Below, one piece after another: positions 36,908 to 46,065 of a DNA stretch of 64,000 nucleotides; position 1 is the first letter of the stretch, and each line of letters begins with the position of its first letter. This DNA comes from Celeribacter baekdonensis. Its GTDB lineage: Bacteria; Pseudomonadota; Alphaproteobacteria; Rhodobacterales; Rhodobacteraceae. Location: assembly GCF_900102315.1 (NCBI RefSeq), contig NZ_FNBL01000018.1, positions 1 through 64,000 on the forward strand, in the 5' to 3' direction. The notes beneath the pieces are model-generated. The model was not told the DNA's origin. It made no database searches and saw only the letters and a list, made by a program, of their open reading frames with translations. The position numbers and the translations under genes were made by a program.

Positions 36908-37693
36908 TTAGGTGGGCGTGGCGGAGGATGCAAACGGATCATCCGCGTAACCGACCCCCATCAGATACAATCCCTGTGGCGGACAGACCGGCCCACAGGC
37001 GGCGCGGTCACGGGCCTCAAGCGCCGTCGTGACATCCTCAGGCGTCCACGATCCCGCGCCAACGCGTTCCAATGTCCCGACAAAAGACCGCACTTGATTG
37101 TGCAAAAAGGAGCGCGCCCGCAGGTAAAACCGATACTCGGTCCCATAGGGGATCACATGCTCTTCGACCCGAAATTCATCCAATGTTTTCACAGGGCTAT
37201 CAGCCTGACACATGGTCGAGCGAAAGGTGGTGAAATCATGCAGGCCAATCAGACGATCCGCCCCCGCCTGCATCAGATCACGGTCGAGCGGATGGTTGAT
37301 GTGCCAGGCCTTGCCCGCCTCATGCACCAAGGGCGCGCGCCGGGAAATCAGCCGAAACATATAGCGCCGCTCATGAGCCGAAAACCGGGCATGCCAGTCA
37401 TCATCGACCCGTGCGGCTTGCAAAATCGCCACAGGCGCGGGTTTGAGGTGATGATTGAGTGCTTCTGACAATCGAAACGGGTCCCATTCTTTCGTCATAT
37501 CGCAATGCGCGACCTGACCCGAGGCATGAACCCCCGCATCCGTGCGCCCCGCCGCGCCGATCCCCGGACAGTCGGCTTCCAATTTGCGCAACGCCTCTTC
37601 CACCGCCTGCTGAACCGAGGGGTGTTCCTTTTGACGCTGCCAGCCGGAAAAAGGCGCGCCGTTGTATTCGATCAAGAGGGCATATCTGGGCAT
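36908..37693 (-). CDS. truA: tRNA pseudouridine(38-40) synthase
   Basis: A 261-residue TruA. It has the opening [19 protein letters not shown], the catalytic Asp in [11 protein letters not shown] (residue about 52), [12 protein letters not shown] near 105 and the C-terminal [13 protein letters not shown]. It isomerises uridines 38-40 in the anticodon arm. Length is normal. It is read away from ycjX, with about 100 nt between the two starts. Confidence 0.96.
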   Translation of the reverse strand: MPRYALLIEYNGAPFSGWQRQKEHPSVQQAVEEALRKLEADCPGIGAAGRTDAGVHASGQVAHCDMTKEWDPFRLSEALNHHLKPAPVAILQAARVDDDWHARFSAHERRYMFRLISRRAPLVHEAGKAWHINHPLDRDLMQAGADRLIGLHDFTTFRSTMCQADSPVKTLDEFRVEEHVIPYGTEYRFYLRARSFLHNQVRSFVGTLERVGAGSWTPEDVTTALEARDRAACGPVCPPQGLYLMGVGYADDPFASSATPT

Positions 37694-37799
37694 AACGCGC
37701 GTTTACCCCGGCACGGGGAAGGCGTCCAGCCTTTCTCCCTTTTAACCCTGACCGCTCATGCTTATCTTAATGCCATAAACATATGAGAAGGGGCGGGAT

Positions 37800-39203
37800 T
37801 TGATCCTGAACGATATTGCAGACCGGATTTTCCGGGGCGTTGAAACGGTTCAGGACGGCGTTCATGAGGCGCTGTTTGAGCCCGTGGTGCGGCTGGGCGT
37901 CACCGGCCTGTCGCGGGCGGGCAAGACCGTGTTCATCACCTCGCTCGTCGCCAATCTTTTGGACCGGGGCCGGATGCCGCAATTTGGTCCGGGCACCGCA
38001 ATCACCGCCGCTTATTTGCAACCGCAACCCGACGACACCGTGCCGCGGTTTGACTATGAAACCCATCTTGCCGCCCTCACGGCGCCTGTGCCGCAGTGGC
38101 CCGAAAGCACCCGCGCCATCTCCGAGCTGCGCCTGTCGTTCAAAGTGCGCCCAGCTGGGCTTTTGGGCTCTCTGTCTGGCCCACGCACCGTGCATCTCGA
38201 TATTGTCGATTATCCCGGCGAGTGGCTTTTGGATCTTGGTCTGATGGAAAAGAGCTTTGCCGAGTGGTCCGCCGAGGCGTTGACCGCCGCCACTGCGCGT
38301 CCAGAGGGCGCGGGGTTTGCCGAGGCCTTGGCGGCATTTGACCCAACCACAAAACATGCAGAACCGGAGGCCAAAAAACTGGCGCAAAGTTTCACCGCCT
38401 ATCTGCAAGCGGCGCGGGCGGCGGGGTATTCCGATTGCACGCCGGGGCGGTTTTTATTGCCCGGTGAATTGGACGGATCACCGGTTTTGACCTTTGCGCC
38501 GCTGCCCATGGGCGAGGCCCCGCGCGGATCAATGTCGCGGGAATTTGAGCGTCGGTTTGAGGCCTATAAACGCGAGGTGGTGAAACCGTTTTTCCGCGAC
38601 CATTTCGCCAAAATTGATCGTCAGATCGTATTGGTCGATGCGTTGGGCGCGATCCATTCCGGCCCGAAAGCGGTCGAAGACCTGCGCCGGACATTGGCGG
38701 ATATTCTGGCCGCGTTTCGTCCCGGTCGTGTTGGGCGTATCCTGTCGCTTTTGGGGCAAAAACGGGTCAGTAGAATCCTGTTTGCCGCCACGAAGGCCGA
38801 CCACATCCATCATGCGCAACACCCGCGCCTGACCGCGATCATGGAGGCGCTGGTGCGCGATGCCCGCGACCGGGCAGATTATGCCGGGGCGGGCACGATG
38901 GCCATGTCCATTGCCGCATTGCGCGCCACGGTTGAGGAAACCGTCACCCACGACGGCAAGCCTTTGGATTGTGTGCGCGGCCTGACGGAAAGCGGAAAAC
39001 AGGCGGCGTTTTACCCCGGAGAACTGCCCGAAGACCCAAGCCATATTCTTGCCCCCGCGCGCCAAGGGGCGCAAAATTGGTTGGATGGCGAATATGAAAT
39101 CATGCGATTTCAACCCGCGCGCCTGACCCTGCGCCCCGGCGAAGGCCCGCCGCATATCCGGCTTGATCGCGCCGCTGATTTCTTGATTGGAGATAAGTTA
39201 TGA
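37800..39203 (+). CDS. ycjX: YcjX-family P-loop protein (DUF463)
   Basis: A 467-residue predicted GTPase-like protein with the P-loop GLSRAGKT near residue 40 and the family pattern VHLDIVDYPGEWLLDL near 130. The start is a TTG preceded by GAAGGGG; no ATG lies nearby in frame. It overlaps the ycjF start (ATGA), the same pairing as in E. coli. In that species the pair is part of a stress-induced regulon, but the cellular function remains unclear. Confidence 0.9.
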   Translation: MILNDIADRIFRGVETVQDGVHEALFEPVVRLGVTGLSRAGKTVFITSLVANLLDRGRMPQFGPGTAITAAYLQPQPDDTVPRFDYETHLAALTAPVPQWPESTRAISELRLSFKVRPAGLLGSLSGPRTVHLDIVDYPGEWLLDLGLMEKSFAEWSAEALTAATARPEGAGFAEALAAFDPTTKHAEPEAKKLAQSFTAYLQAARAAGYSDCTPGRFLLPGELDGSPVLTFAPLPMGEAPRGSMSREFERRFEAYKREVVKPFFRDHFAKIDRQIVLVDALGAIHSGPKAVEDLRRTLADILAAFRPGRVGRILSLLGQKRVSRILFAATKADHIHHAQHPRLTAIMEALVRDARDRADYAGAGTMAMSIAALRATVEETVTHDGKPLDCVRGLTESGKQAAFYPGELPEDPSHILAPARQGAQNWLDGEYEIMRFQPARLTLRPGEGPPHIRLDRAADFLIGDKL

Positions 39204-40216
39204 CAGAGGCCCCCGCCTCACATTCGCGCAAAGGCCCGGTCATGATCGAGATTGACGATGCGCCCGCGCACACGCCGTCCACCGCCGATCCGGTGCCGGA
39301 CCTTGCCCCGCTTGCGCGCCCGGCGGCGATGGAGCGGATGGCCGTTTTGGCCACGCGCCGGCCTTCGGCTTTGGCGCGGTGGTTTTGGCGGTTGTTCGCG
39401 GCACTGTTCACCTTTGTGATCTCATTCGCCGCCTATGATTTCATTCTGCGCCTGATCGAACGCAACGCAATTTTGGGCTATGTCGCCTTGGCGTTGACCG
39501 GGGCGTTTGTGGCGGTCTTGGCCGCGATCGCGTTGAAAGAACTGGCCGCCTTTGCCCGGCTCAAACGCATCGACACGCTGCACAAAGCCGCCGCAGAGGC
39601 GGCCACCCGTCATGATTTACAGGCGGCCAAGGCGGTCACGGATCGGCTTTTAACGCTTTATGCCCACCGCCCCGAGATCAATTGGGGCAAAGATCGTTTT
39701 AATGAACGCAAAGGCGAAGTCTTTGATGCGGATGGGCTTTTGGGCTTGGCGGAAGTTGAACTTCTTGCGCCTTTGGACGCCGCCGCCCGCCGCGAGGTCG
39801 AAGTCGCCGCGCGCCAGGTGGCGACCGTTACGGCGCTTGTGCCGCTCGCGTTGGCGGACGTCTTCGCTGCGCTCACCTCAAACCTGCGGATGATCCGGCG
39901 GATCGCGGAGATTTACGGCGGGCGCTCGGGCACCTTGGGGTCTTGGCGGGTGACGAAATCCGTTTTGACCCATTTGGTTGCGACCGGGGCCGTGGCTGTG
40001 GGCGATGATTTGATCGGCACCATGGCGGGGGGCGGCGTTTTGTCGAAAGTCTCGCGCCGCTTTGGCGAGGGCGTGGTCAACGGCGCGCTGACCGCCCGCG
40101 TCGGCGTTGCCGCGATTGAGGTCTGTCGCCCGCTGCCGTTCACCAAAGGTACCAAGCCCTCCGTCTCCGGCACGGTCAAACGCGCTTTGACCGGGTTGTT
40201 CAACAAAGAGGGTTAG
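39200..40216 (+). CDS. ycjF: YcjF-family inner membrane protein (TIGR01620/DUF697)
   Basis: A 338-residue membrane protein translationally coupled to ycjX. It has a Pro-rich acidic N-terminus and two adjacent membrane segments at about residues 70-120 (WRLFAALFTFVISFAAYDFI and GYVALALTGAFVAVLAAIAL). The soluble C-terminal DUF697-like domain contains more hydrophobic stretches. Its stop overlaps the end of the convergent truncated haemoglobin gene. Confidence 0.88.
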   Translation: MTEAPASHSRKGPVMIEIDDAPAHTPSTADPVPDLAPLARPAAMERMAVLATRRPSALARWFWRLFAALFTFVISFAAYDFILRLIERNAILGYVALALTGAFVAVLAAIALKELAAFARLKRIDTLHKAAAEAATRHDLQAAKAVTDRLLTLYAHRPEINWGKDRFNERKGEVFDADGLLGLAEVELLAPLDAAARREVEVAARQVATVTALVPLALADVFAALTSNLRMIRRIAEIYGGRSGTLGSWRVTKSVLTHLVATGAVAVGDDLIGTMAGGGVLSKVSRRFGEGVVNGALTARVGVAAIEVCRPLPFTKGTKPSVSGTVKRALTGLFNKEG

Positions 40217-40644
40217 AACAATTTCGGTGGCGCGTCTTTGGCTTGGTCGCGTTGCACGATCCCCATACGAAACGCCCGGCCGATGCGGTGGGCAATTTCT
40301 GACCATTTCGCCGCTGTTTCTGTGTCAAGCTCTGCGGTGAGCGCCTCGTCAAACAGGCCGAGCCACAGGGCGAAATGATGTTCTTTTACCTCCGGGGCCA
40401 TCAAATGCACCCGTTGAGGAAACCCGTCATATTTCCGTTCATGCAGGATCGCATTGCGCCAAAACCGACCGATTTTCTCCTCATGCGCAGGCCAGTCTTT
40501 GACATGAGCACCAAACACCGCGCCCAGTTCAGGGTGGCGGCGCACATTGGCGTAAAACCGGGTCAAAACGCGGTCCATATCGTCATGCGAGATGTCGAAT
40601 TTCGGGGGCAGGGCGGAGCGTGTTTCATCTGTGCGGTTGGACAT
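40213..40644 (-). CDS. Group III truncated haemoglobin
   Basis: A 143-residue haem protein. The family pattern is FDISHDDMDRVLTRFYANVR, then FGAHVKDWPAHEEKIGRFWR, then H-L in RVHLMAPEVKEHHFALWLGL (residues about 20-110). It probably binds oxygen or NO and takes part in redox or nitrosative defence. The ATG at 40644 has AGAGG upstream; the longer frame reaches into the ileS leader region and lacks a site. It converges with ycjF. Confidence 0.88.
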   Translation of the reverse strand: MSNRTDETRSALPPKFDISHDDMDRVLTRFYANVRRHPELGAVFGAHVKDWPAHEEKIGRFWRNAILHERKYDGFPQRVHLMAPEVKEHHFALWLGLFDEALTAELDTETAAKWSEIAHRIGRAFRMGIVQRDQAKDAPPKLF

Positions 40645-40760
40645 CTGAACCTCTGAGTATAAGCCCGCCGATCTTGCGCGGATTTTAAGTGAGCTGCAAT
40701 GCGGCAAAGGCGCAGGCAAGTGTGCTTGCCCAAGCGCCGCCCCCCGCCTATAAGGCGGAT

Positions 40761-40811
40761 ATGACATTCATGGCTGCCCTGATTATTCGAATTAGCAGCC
40801 CGGCGCTCTGA
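40761..40811 (+). CDS. Candidate isoleucine-containing leader peptide upstream of ileS
   Basis: A 16-codon frame MTFMAALIIRISSPAL with three Ile codons (ATT ATT CGA ATT) within four positions, preceded by AAGGCGG about 6 nt before its ATG. It ends 99 nt before the ileS ATG and its stop lies inside a strong hairpin (40799-40828). The layout resembles amino-acid leader peptides of attenuators, where ribosome stalling on Ile codons changes RNA folding. No poly-U terminator is seen, so control might act on translation or through Rho. Confidence 0.5.
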   Translation: MTFMAALIIRISSPAL

Positions 40812-40828
40812 TCCACTGAGCCGCCGGG
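40799..40828 (+). promoter_or_regulatory. Hairpin overlapping the end of the ileS leader peptide
   Basis: CCCGGCG and CGCCGGG pair as a 7-bp stem, extended inward by CTC/GAG across one bulged base. The left arm covers the last codons of the leader frame, so a ribosome at its stop would open the stem, while one stalled at the Ile codons would not. Further GC-rich segments (GGCG at 40833 and CGCC at about 40849) could form an alternative fold. Confidence 0.45.
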
Positions 40829-40910
40829 ACAAGGCGTATGGTGACCCGCGCCGCCCTTCGATCGCCCCAATGATCCCAATGATCCATGCCATTCCCCAAG
40901 GACTTCCGAT

Positions 40911-43853
40911 ATGTGTTCCGAGACGACCACGCCCGAGTATAAAGACACGCTCAATCTGCCCAAAACCGACTTTCCGATGCGCGCGGGATTGCCCAAACGC
41001 GAACCCGATTGGTTGGCGCGCTGGGAGGAGATGGGCCTCTACCAACGCCTGCGTGAAAAGGGCAAAGCCGAGGGCCGCCCCTCTTTCGTGCTGCACGATG
41101 GCCCTCCCTATGCCAACGGTCATTTGCACATCGGCCATGCGTTGAACAAAACCATCAAAGACATCATCACGCGCTCGCACCAAATGATGGGCTTTGACGC
41201 GCGCTATGTGCCGGGTTGGGATTGTCACGGCCTGCCGATTGAATGGAAGATCGAGGAAAAATACCGCCAAAAAGGCAAGAATAAAGACGACGTGCCTGTG
41301 ATTGATTTCCGCCAGGAATGCCGCGCTTTTGCCGACGAGTGGGTGAACATCCAGCGCGAAGAATTCAAACGCCTGGGCGTTTATGGCAACTGGGACGATC
41401 CCTATTTGACGATGAATTTCCATGCCGAGGCGGTGATTGCCGACGAGTTCATGAAATTCTTGATGAACGGCACGTTGTATCAGGGCTCCAAGCCCGTGAT
41501 GTGGTCGCCGGTGGAGAAAACCGCGCTGGCGGAGGCTGAGATCGAGTATCACGATCACAAGTCGCATACGATTTGGGTGCCGTTTGCTGTTCGATCCGCT
41601 GACGAATTTGCAAATACAGGGGCGTGCATGAACACGGACTTGCTATCGGCCCGCGTCGTCATCTGGACCACGACCCCTTGGACCATCCCGTCGAACAAGG
41701 CCGTCGCCTATAACCCGAAAATCAACTACGGCCTCTACGAGGTGAAAGCCACTGAGGACGAAAGCTGGACCGCCCCCGGCGAGCTTTATGTCTTTGCCGA
41801 TGCTTTGGCAGAGGACGCGTTGGGCAAATCCCGTGTGACCGAGTTCACCCGTGTGCGCGATGTCACCTCCGAAGAGCTTGGCGGGCTGACTTTGGCGCAT
41901 CCTTTCGCGGGGATCGAAGGCGCGGACGGCTTCTGGGACTATGACGTCCCGATGATTGACGGTGATCATGTCACGGCGGATGCCGGTACGGGCTTTGTCC
42001 ACACCGCGCCGAGCCACGGTGCCGACGACTACGACTGTTTCGTCAAACGCAACTGGATCGACCGGATGACCCATAACGTGGGCGAAGAATCCGAGTTCCT
42101 GCCGCATGTGCCGTTCTTCGCCGGGCTGACCGTGTTCGATCAAAAGGGCAAAGAGGGCAAAGCCAACGGGGCCGTGATCGCGAAACTCGTTGAGGCGGGT
42201 GGCATCATCGCGCGCGGGCGGGTGACCCACTCTTACCCGCATTCGTGGCGCTCGAAAGCCCCGATCATTTTCCGCAATACGCCGCAATGGTTTGCCGCTG
42301 TGGATCGCAAACTCGACGATGGCATGGGCGAATATGGCGACACCATCCGCGAACGTGCGCTGCGCTCCATCGACGAACTGGTCAAATGGACGCCTGTAAG
42401 CGGCCGCAACCGGCTCTATTCGATGATCGAAAGCCGCCCGGATTGGGTGCTCTCGCGTCAACGCGCGTGGGGTGTGCCGCTGACCTGTTTCACCAAAAAA
42501 GATGCGCTGCCGACCGACCCCGATTTCTTGTTGAAAAACGCCGATCTGAACGCCCGCATCAAAGCCGCGTTCGACGCAAACGGCGCGGATGTTTGGTATG
42601 AGGATGGGTTCAAGGAGAAGATGCTCGATGGCATCGCCGACCCGGACGCCTATGACCAAGTGTTCGACGTGTTGGACGTGTGGTTTGATTCTGGCTCAAC
42701 CCATGCGTTTGTGCTGCGCGACCGCGAAGACGGCACGCCCGATGGCATCGCGGATGTCTATATGGAGGGCACTGACCAACACCGTGGGTGGTTCCATTCG
42801 TCCTTGTTGCAGGCCTGTGGCACCAAGGGCCGTGCGCCCTATAAAAACGTTGTAACACATGGGTTTACCTTGGATGAGAAGGGCATGAAAATGTCCAAAT
42901 CCTTGGGTAATACCATTGTGCCCGAGACCATCGTCAAACAATATGGTGCCGATATTTTGCGCCTTTGGGTGGCGCAGGCGGATTACACCGCGGACCAACG
43001 CATTGGGCCGGAAATCCTGAAAGGTGTGGCCGACAGCTACCGCCGTTTGCGCAACACCATGCGGTATATGTTGGGCTCGCTGAATGATTTCACCGAGGCG
43101 GATCGTGTCGATGTGGCGGATATGCCCGAGCTTGAGCGTTGGGTGTTGCACCGTTTGGCTCAGCTCGATCAGACCGTGCGCGAAGGCTATCGGACGTTTG
43201 ATTTCTCCGGTGTTTGGACCGCGGTGTTCAACTTTGCCACCGTCGATCTCTCGGCCTTCTATTTCGACATTCGCAAAGATGCGCTCTATTGCGATGGCGA
43301 CACTGCGCGCCGCCGCGCTGCGCGTACCGTGTTGGACATTCTCTATCACCGCCTGACCACATGGCTCGCTCCGATCCTGACCTTCACCATGGAAGAGGTC
43401 TGGTTGGAACGCTTCCCGGGCGCGGACAGTTCGGTGCATATGGTCGATTTCCCGGAAACCACTTCTGGCTGGTTGGATGGCGATTTGGCGGCGAAATGGG
43501 CCGACATCCGCAAAGCGCGCCGTGTCGTCACCGCCGCCTTGGAAATCCAACGTCAGGACAAGATGATCGGGGCATCTTTGGAGGCGGCGCCCACCGTGCA
43601 TGTTGAGGATGCGGGCATACTTGCCGCGCTCAAATCCATTGATTTTGCCGATCTTTGCATCACCTCCGCGCTGACGCTGACCCAAGATGCTGCTCCGTCT
43701 GAGGCGTTCCGCCTTGGTGAGGTCGAGGGGGTTGGGGTTGTGTTTGAAAAGGCTGAGGGCGAGAAATGTCAACGTTGCTGGAAAATCCTGCCTGACGTTG
43801 GCACGCACAGCCATGCGGGTGTTTGTGCGCGTTGTGATGAGGCGCTGGGATAA
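40911..43853 (+). CDS. ileS: Isoleucyl-tRNA synthetase
   Basis: A 980-residue class I synthetase that charges tRNA-Ile. It has the HIGH motif in PYANGHLHIGHALNK near residue 67, the editing domain with WTTTPWTIPSN near 255, the KMSKS loop in KGMKMSKSLGN near 660, and the C-terminal zinc finger CQRCWKIL with CARCDEAL near 950-975. AAGGA precedes the ATG. A candidate leader peptide and hairpin lie upstream, and a terminator follows 25 nt after the stop. Confidence 0.97.
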   Translation: MCSETTTPEYKDTLNLPKTDFPMRAGLPKREPDWLARWEEMGLYQRLREKGKAEGRPSFVLHDGPPYANGHLHIGHALNKTIKDIITRSHQMMGFDARYVPGWDCHGLPIEWKIEEKYRQKGKNKDDVPVIDFRQECRAFADEWVNIQREEFKRLGVYGNWDDPYLTMNFHAEAVIADEFMKFLMNGTLYQGSKPVMWSPVEKTALAEAEIEYHDHKSHTIWVPFAVRSADEFANTGACMNTDLLSARVVIWTTTPWTIPSNKAVAYNPKINYGLYEVKATEDESWTAPGELYVFADALAEDALGKSRVTEFTRVRDVTSEELGGLTLAHPFAGIEGADGFWDYDVPMIDGDHVTADAGTGFVHTAPSHGADDYDCFVKRNWIDRMTHNVGEESEFLPHVPFFAGLTVFDQKGKEGKANGAVIAKLVEAGGIIARGRVTHSYPHSWRSKAPIIFRNTPQWFAAVDRKLDDGMGEYGDTIRERALRSIDELVKWTPVSGRNRLYSMIESRPDWVLSRQRAWGVPLTCFTKKDALPTDPDFLLKNADLNARIKAAFDANGADVWYEDGFKEKMLDGIADPDAYDQVFDVLDVWFDSGSTHAFVLRDREDGTPDGIADVYMEGTDQHRGWFHSSLLQACGTKGRAPYKNVVTHGFTLDEKGMKMSKSLGNTIVPETIVKQYGADILRLWVAQADYTADQRIGPEILKGVADSYRRLRNTMRYMLGSLNDFTEADRVDVADMPELERWVLHRLAQLDQTVREGYRTFDFSGVWTAVFNFATVDLSAFYFDIRKDALYCDGDTARRRAARTVLDILYHRLTTWLAPILTFTMEEVWLERFPGADSSVHMVDFPETTSGWLDGDLAAKWADIRKARRVVTAALEIQRQDKMIGASLEAAPTVHVEDAGILAALKSIDFADLCITSALTLTQDAAPSEAFRLGEVEGVGVVFEKAEGEKCQRCWKILPDVGTHSHAGVCARCDEALG

Positions 43854-43877
43854 CCTAAGGCGTTGATCTAAATTGTT

Positions 43878-43909
43878 TAAAAGGGCACTCGATTGGGTGC
43901 CCTTTTTGT
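43878..43909 (+). terminator. Intrinsic terminator of ileS
   Basis: AAAGGGCAC and GTGCCCTTT form a 9-bp stem around an 8-nt loop, followed by TTGTTG. It is placed 25 nt after the ileS stop. Confidence 0.85.
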
Positions 43910-43976
43910 TGTGCCAAGGTGGTGTCGTTCAAGAATGCGCTCGCCCGTGCACTCTTTGATGGGGATTTAAGGGCGG

Positions 43977-44210
43977 TCATCCCGCGTCTTTCAACCCGTC
44001 CTCAACCCAGCGCCATTCTTCCTCGGTCAAAAGCCCATCCCTGTCCTTGTCATAATCGGCCAAAGCCCGCGACAGTTGCGCCAAGAAATCCTCTTGGGTG
44101 ATGCGGCTGATCACGGCCACTTCGCGCAACTCCGGGCCGCTCTTTGTCAAAGGCGGTGCGGACGATCCGTCGGGGCTTTGGGAGAAAAACGTCGACACTT
44201 TGTCTGTCAT
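43977..44210 (-). CDS. Small EF-hand protein
   Basis: A 77-residue protein with one canonical EF-hand calcium loop, DKDRDGLLTEEE (about residues 55-66), following a short helix. No signal peptide is seen, so it is probably cytoplasmic. GGGGATGG precedes the ATG. The single EF-hand suggests dimer formation or a regulatory use of calcium; the partner is unknown. Confidence 0.75.
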   Translation of the reverse strand: MTDKVSTFFSQSPDGSSAPPLTKSGPELREVAVISRITQEDFLAQLSRALADYDKDRDGLLTEEEWRWVEDGLKDAG

Positions 44211-44296
44211 GTACCATCCCCTTTTCGCTGTGACAGTCTTGGGCTGAACTGTCCCTCAGTCTAAAGCAGGGAAGATGAACAAAAGGTGGAGGAGGT

Positions 44297-45235
44297 TCAA
44301 GATAAGTCGATTTTTGCGCGCGGATGGGCGGCCTCGTACACTTGCAACAGACGCGCCGTATCCACAGCCGTGTAGGCCTGAGTTGTGGATAGGGAGGCAT
44401 GGCCCAAAAGCTCCTGAATCGCCCGTAAATCCCCGCCTGCGCTCAGCAAATGGGTGGCAAAAGAATGGCGCATCGCGTGGGGTGTCACGCTTGAGGGCAG
44501 GCCAAGCTGCATCCGCGCGGCCTCGGTGACCTTTGAAATCAAACGCGGATTGAGTGGCCCGCCGCGTTTGCCGCGAAACAGGGGGGCTTTCGCCGCCAGT
44601 TCGTGTGGGCACACTCGGATGTATTCCGCAACGGCACGCCGCGCTATGGGCAAGACCGGCACAATCCGTTCTTTGTTGCCTTTCCCGATGATGCGGATCA
44701 CCTCGCCCATTGGCACATCTGCGCCGGTGAGCGACAGCGCCTCGGAAATCCGCAAGCCACAGCCGTAAAGCAAAGTCATCACCGCCACATCGCGCGCCGT
44801 GATCCATGGTTCATCTGATTGCAATTCGACCGTCGAGAGCAACGACTGCGCCGCCTCAACGGTCAAGGGGCGGGGCAGTTTGCGTTGGAATTTCGGTGAG
44901 CGGGTGGACAGAATCGCGGTGGCATCAAACCCGTCGCGTTCGGCCAAAAAGCGGGTGAAGGTTTTCACCGCAGACAGCGCACGGGCCAGCGAGCGAGGGG
45001 CGACGCCGCGCCCGCGTTCATGTGCCATCCACGCGCGCATATCGGTCAATGTCAGTGTGCTGAGACGGGTGGGACCAAACCCTCCGCCCAGATGATTGGC
45101 CAGAAAGGCAAGCCAGCCGGTGACGTCATGGGTATAGGCGGTGATCGTGTGCTCAGAGGCATTTTTGAGCGCGCGTTCGCGATCAAGCCAGTCGGAGAGC
45201 GTCTCCCGCATCCCGTCTGTGAGTGCGAGACTCAT
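44297..45235 (-). CDS. xerC: Tyrosine recombinase XerC
   Basis: A 312-residue site-specific recombinase with an N-terminal SAM-like DNA-binding domain. Catalytic residues are seen in the C-terminal part: Arg in YGCGLRISEAL, His-x-x-Arg in HAMRHSFATHL, the His in LGHASLSTT and Tyr in QAYTAVD. It resolves chromosome dimers at dif with XerD. The ATG at 45235 overlaps the DUF484 stop (ATGA), and DUF484-xerC is a common arrangement in proteobacteria. There is nothing to suggest it is an integron or phage integrase. Confidence 0.95.
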   Translation of the reverse strand: MSLALTDGMRETLSDWLDRERALKNASEHTITAYTHDVTGWLAFLANHLGGGFGPTRLSTLTLTDMRAWMAHERGRGVAPRSLARALSAVKTFTRFLAERDGFDATAILSTRSPKFQRKLPRPLTVEAAQSLLSTVELQSDEPWITARDVAVMTLLYGCGLRISEALSLTGADVPMGEVIRIIGKGNKERIVPVLPIARRAVAEYIRVCPHELAAKAPLFRGKRGGPLNPRLISKVTEAARMQLGLPSSVTPHAMRHSFATHLLSAGGDLRAIQELLGHASLSTTQAYTAVDTARLLQVYEAAHPRAKIDLS

Positions 45236-45954
45236 CCGAGCCAGCGGCGCATCATGCGTTCGAATACGCCCGAGAAAAAGTTTAACAAATCCGTGCCCTG
45301 CGCCGGGCGGAACATATGCGGGTCTTCGGAGCCGAAAATCAACAGGCCGGGCAGGCGGCCCGCACCAAGGTCGAGTTTCATCAAGGCTTCGCAATGGATA
45401 TAGCCCGCCGAGGTGCCGTAAATCAGGTCCGCCTCGGGCGAGACCTGCCGCAAGGTGACGGGCCGCACGGGGATGTTGCGGCCAAAGGTGACATAGGTGT
45501 CGATGAACCCCGGTTCGGCGGTGATCAACACATTGCCCAGTTTTTTGACGGCGGGATCGGCGTCTTCGACCTTGGTTTCCAACAAAAGCCGCACCGCATC
45601 GACGCGTAGTGTGTTGGCGACATCGCCCGACAATGCGGTGAGAAATGATTTGAAATCAGCAGGTTCCAACAGGCGCAACACGGCGCGGTGGATTTGGTTG
45701 GTGCCGGCAAGGTTTTCATAAGCGGCGGCAATCACCCCGCGATGCGTATCCTCTAAGCGATCCAGCCGATCCTCAAGCCGCTCCATGGCGATGCCGCGCA
45801 AATCCACGATATTGTCACCCGAGGTGCGTTCATTGGCGGCGATGAGCGCGCGCATCACGTCCAGATCGTCTAAAATCATATCCGGATCGGAAATAATTTT
45901 TTCGCGCAGGTCTTCAGCCATCGGCGACATCGCTCGGGGGAGTCGGGTGCTCAT
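45232..45954 (-). CDS. DUF484 family protein
   Basis: A 240-residue protein with an N-terminal coiled coil (VDLRGIAMERLEDRLDRLED near residue 50) and a GAF-like C-terminal domain (PGLLIFGSEDPHMF near 205), the architecture of the DUF484 family. It is regularly found upstream of xerC, but the function is not established. It is translationally coupled to xerC. Confidence 0.88.
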   Translation of the reverse strand: MSTRLPRAMSPMAEDLREKIISDPDMILDDLDVMRALIAANERTSGDNIVDLRGIAMERLEDRLDRLEDTHRGVIAAAYENLAGTNQIHRAVLRLLEPADFKSFLTALSGDVANTLRVDAVRLLLETKVEDADPAVKKLGNVLITAEPGFIDTYVTFGRNIPVRPVTLRQVSPEADLIYGTSAGYIHCEALMKLDLGAGRLPGLLIFGSEDPHMFRPAQGTDLLNFFSGVFERMMRRWLG

Positions 45955-46065
45955 ACTGCCTCTTTCGTTACCGCCGGTTTCCGGTCGTTGACTCCATTAT
46001 GCCCAGCAAAGCAGTCCGGTTCAAGTCGCTTGGGGCCCCCGCGCGCATCTCTTCTGAACTGTGGC

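Noticed and set aside
44297-45235. XerC as an integrase of the accessory region
   Set aside because: It is paired with DUF484 as in core genomes and lies outside the array; nothing links it to an attachment site here.
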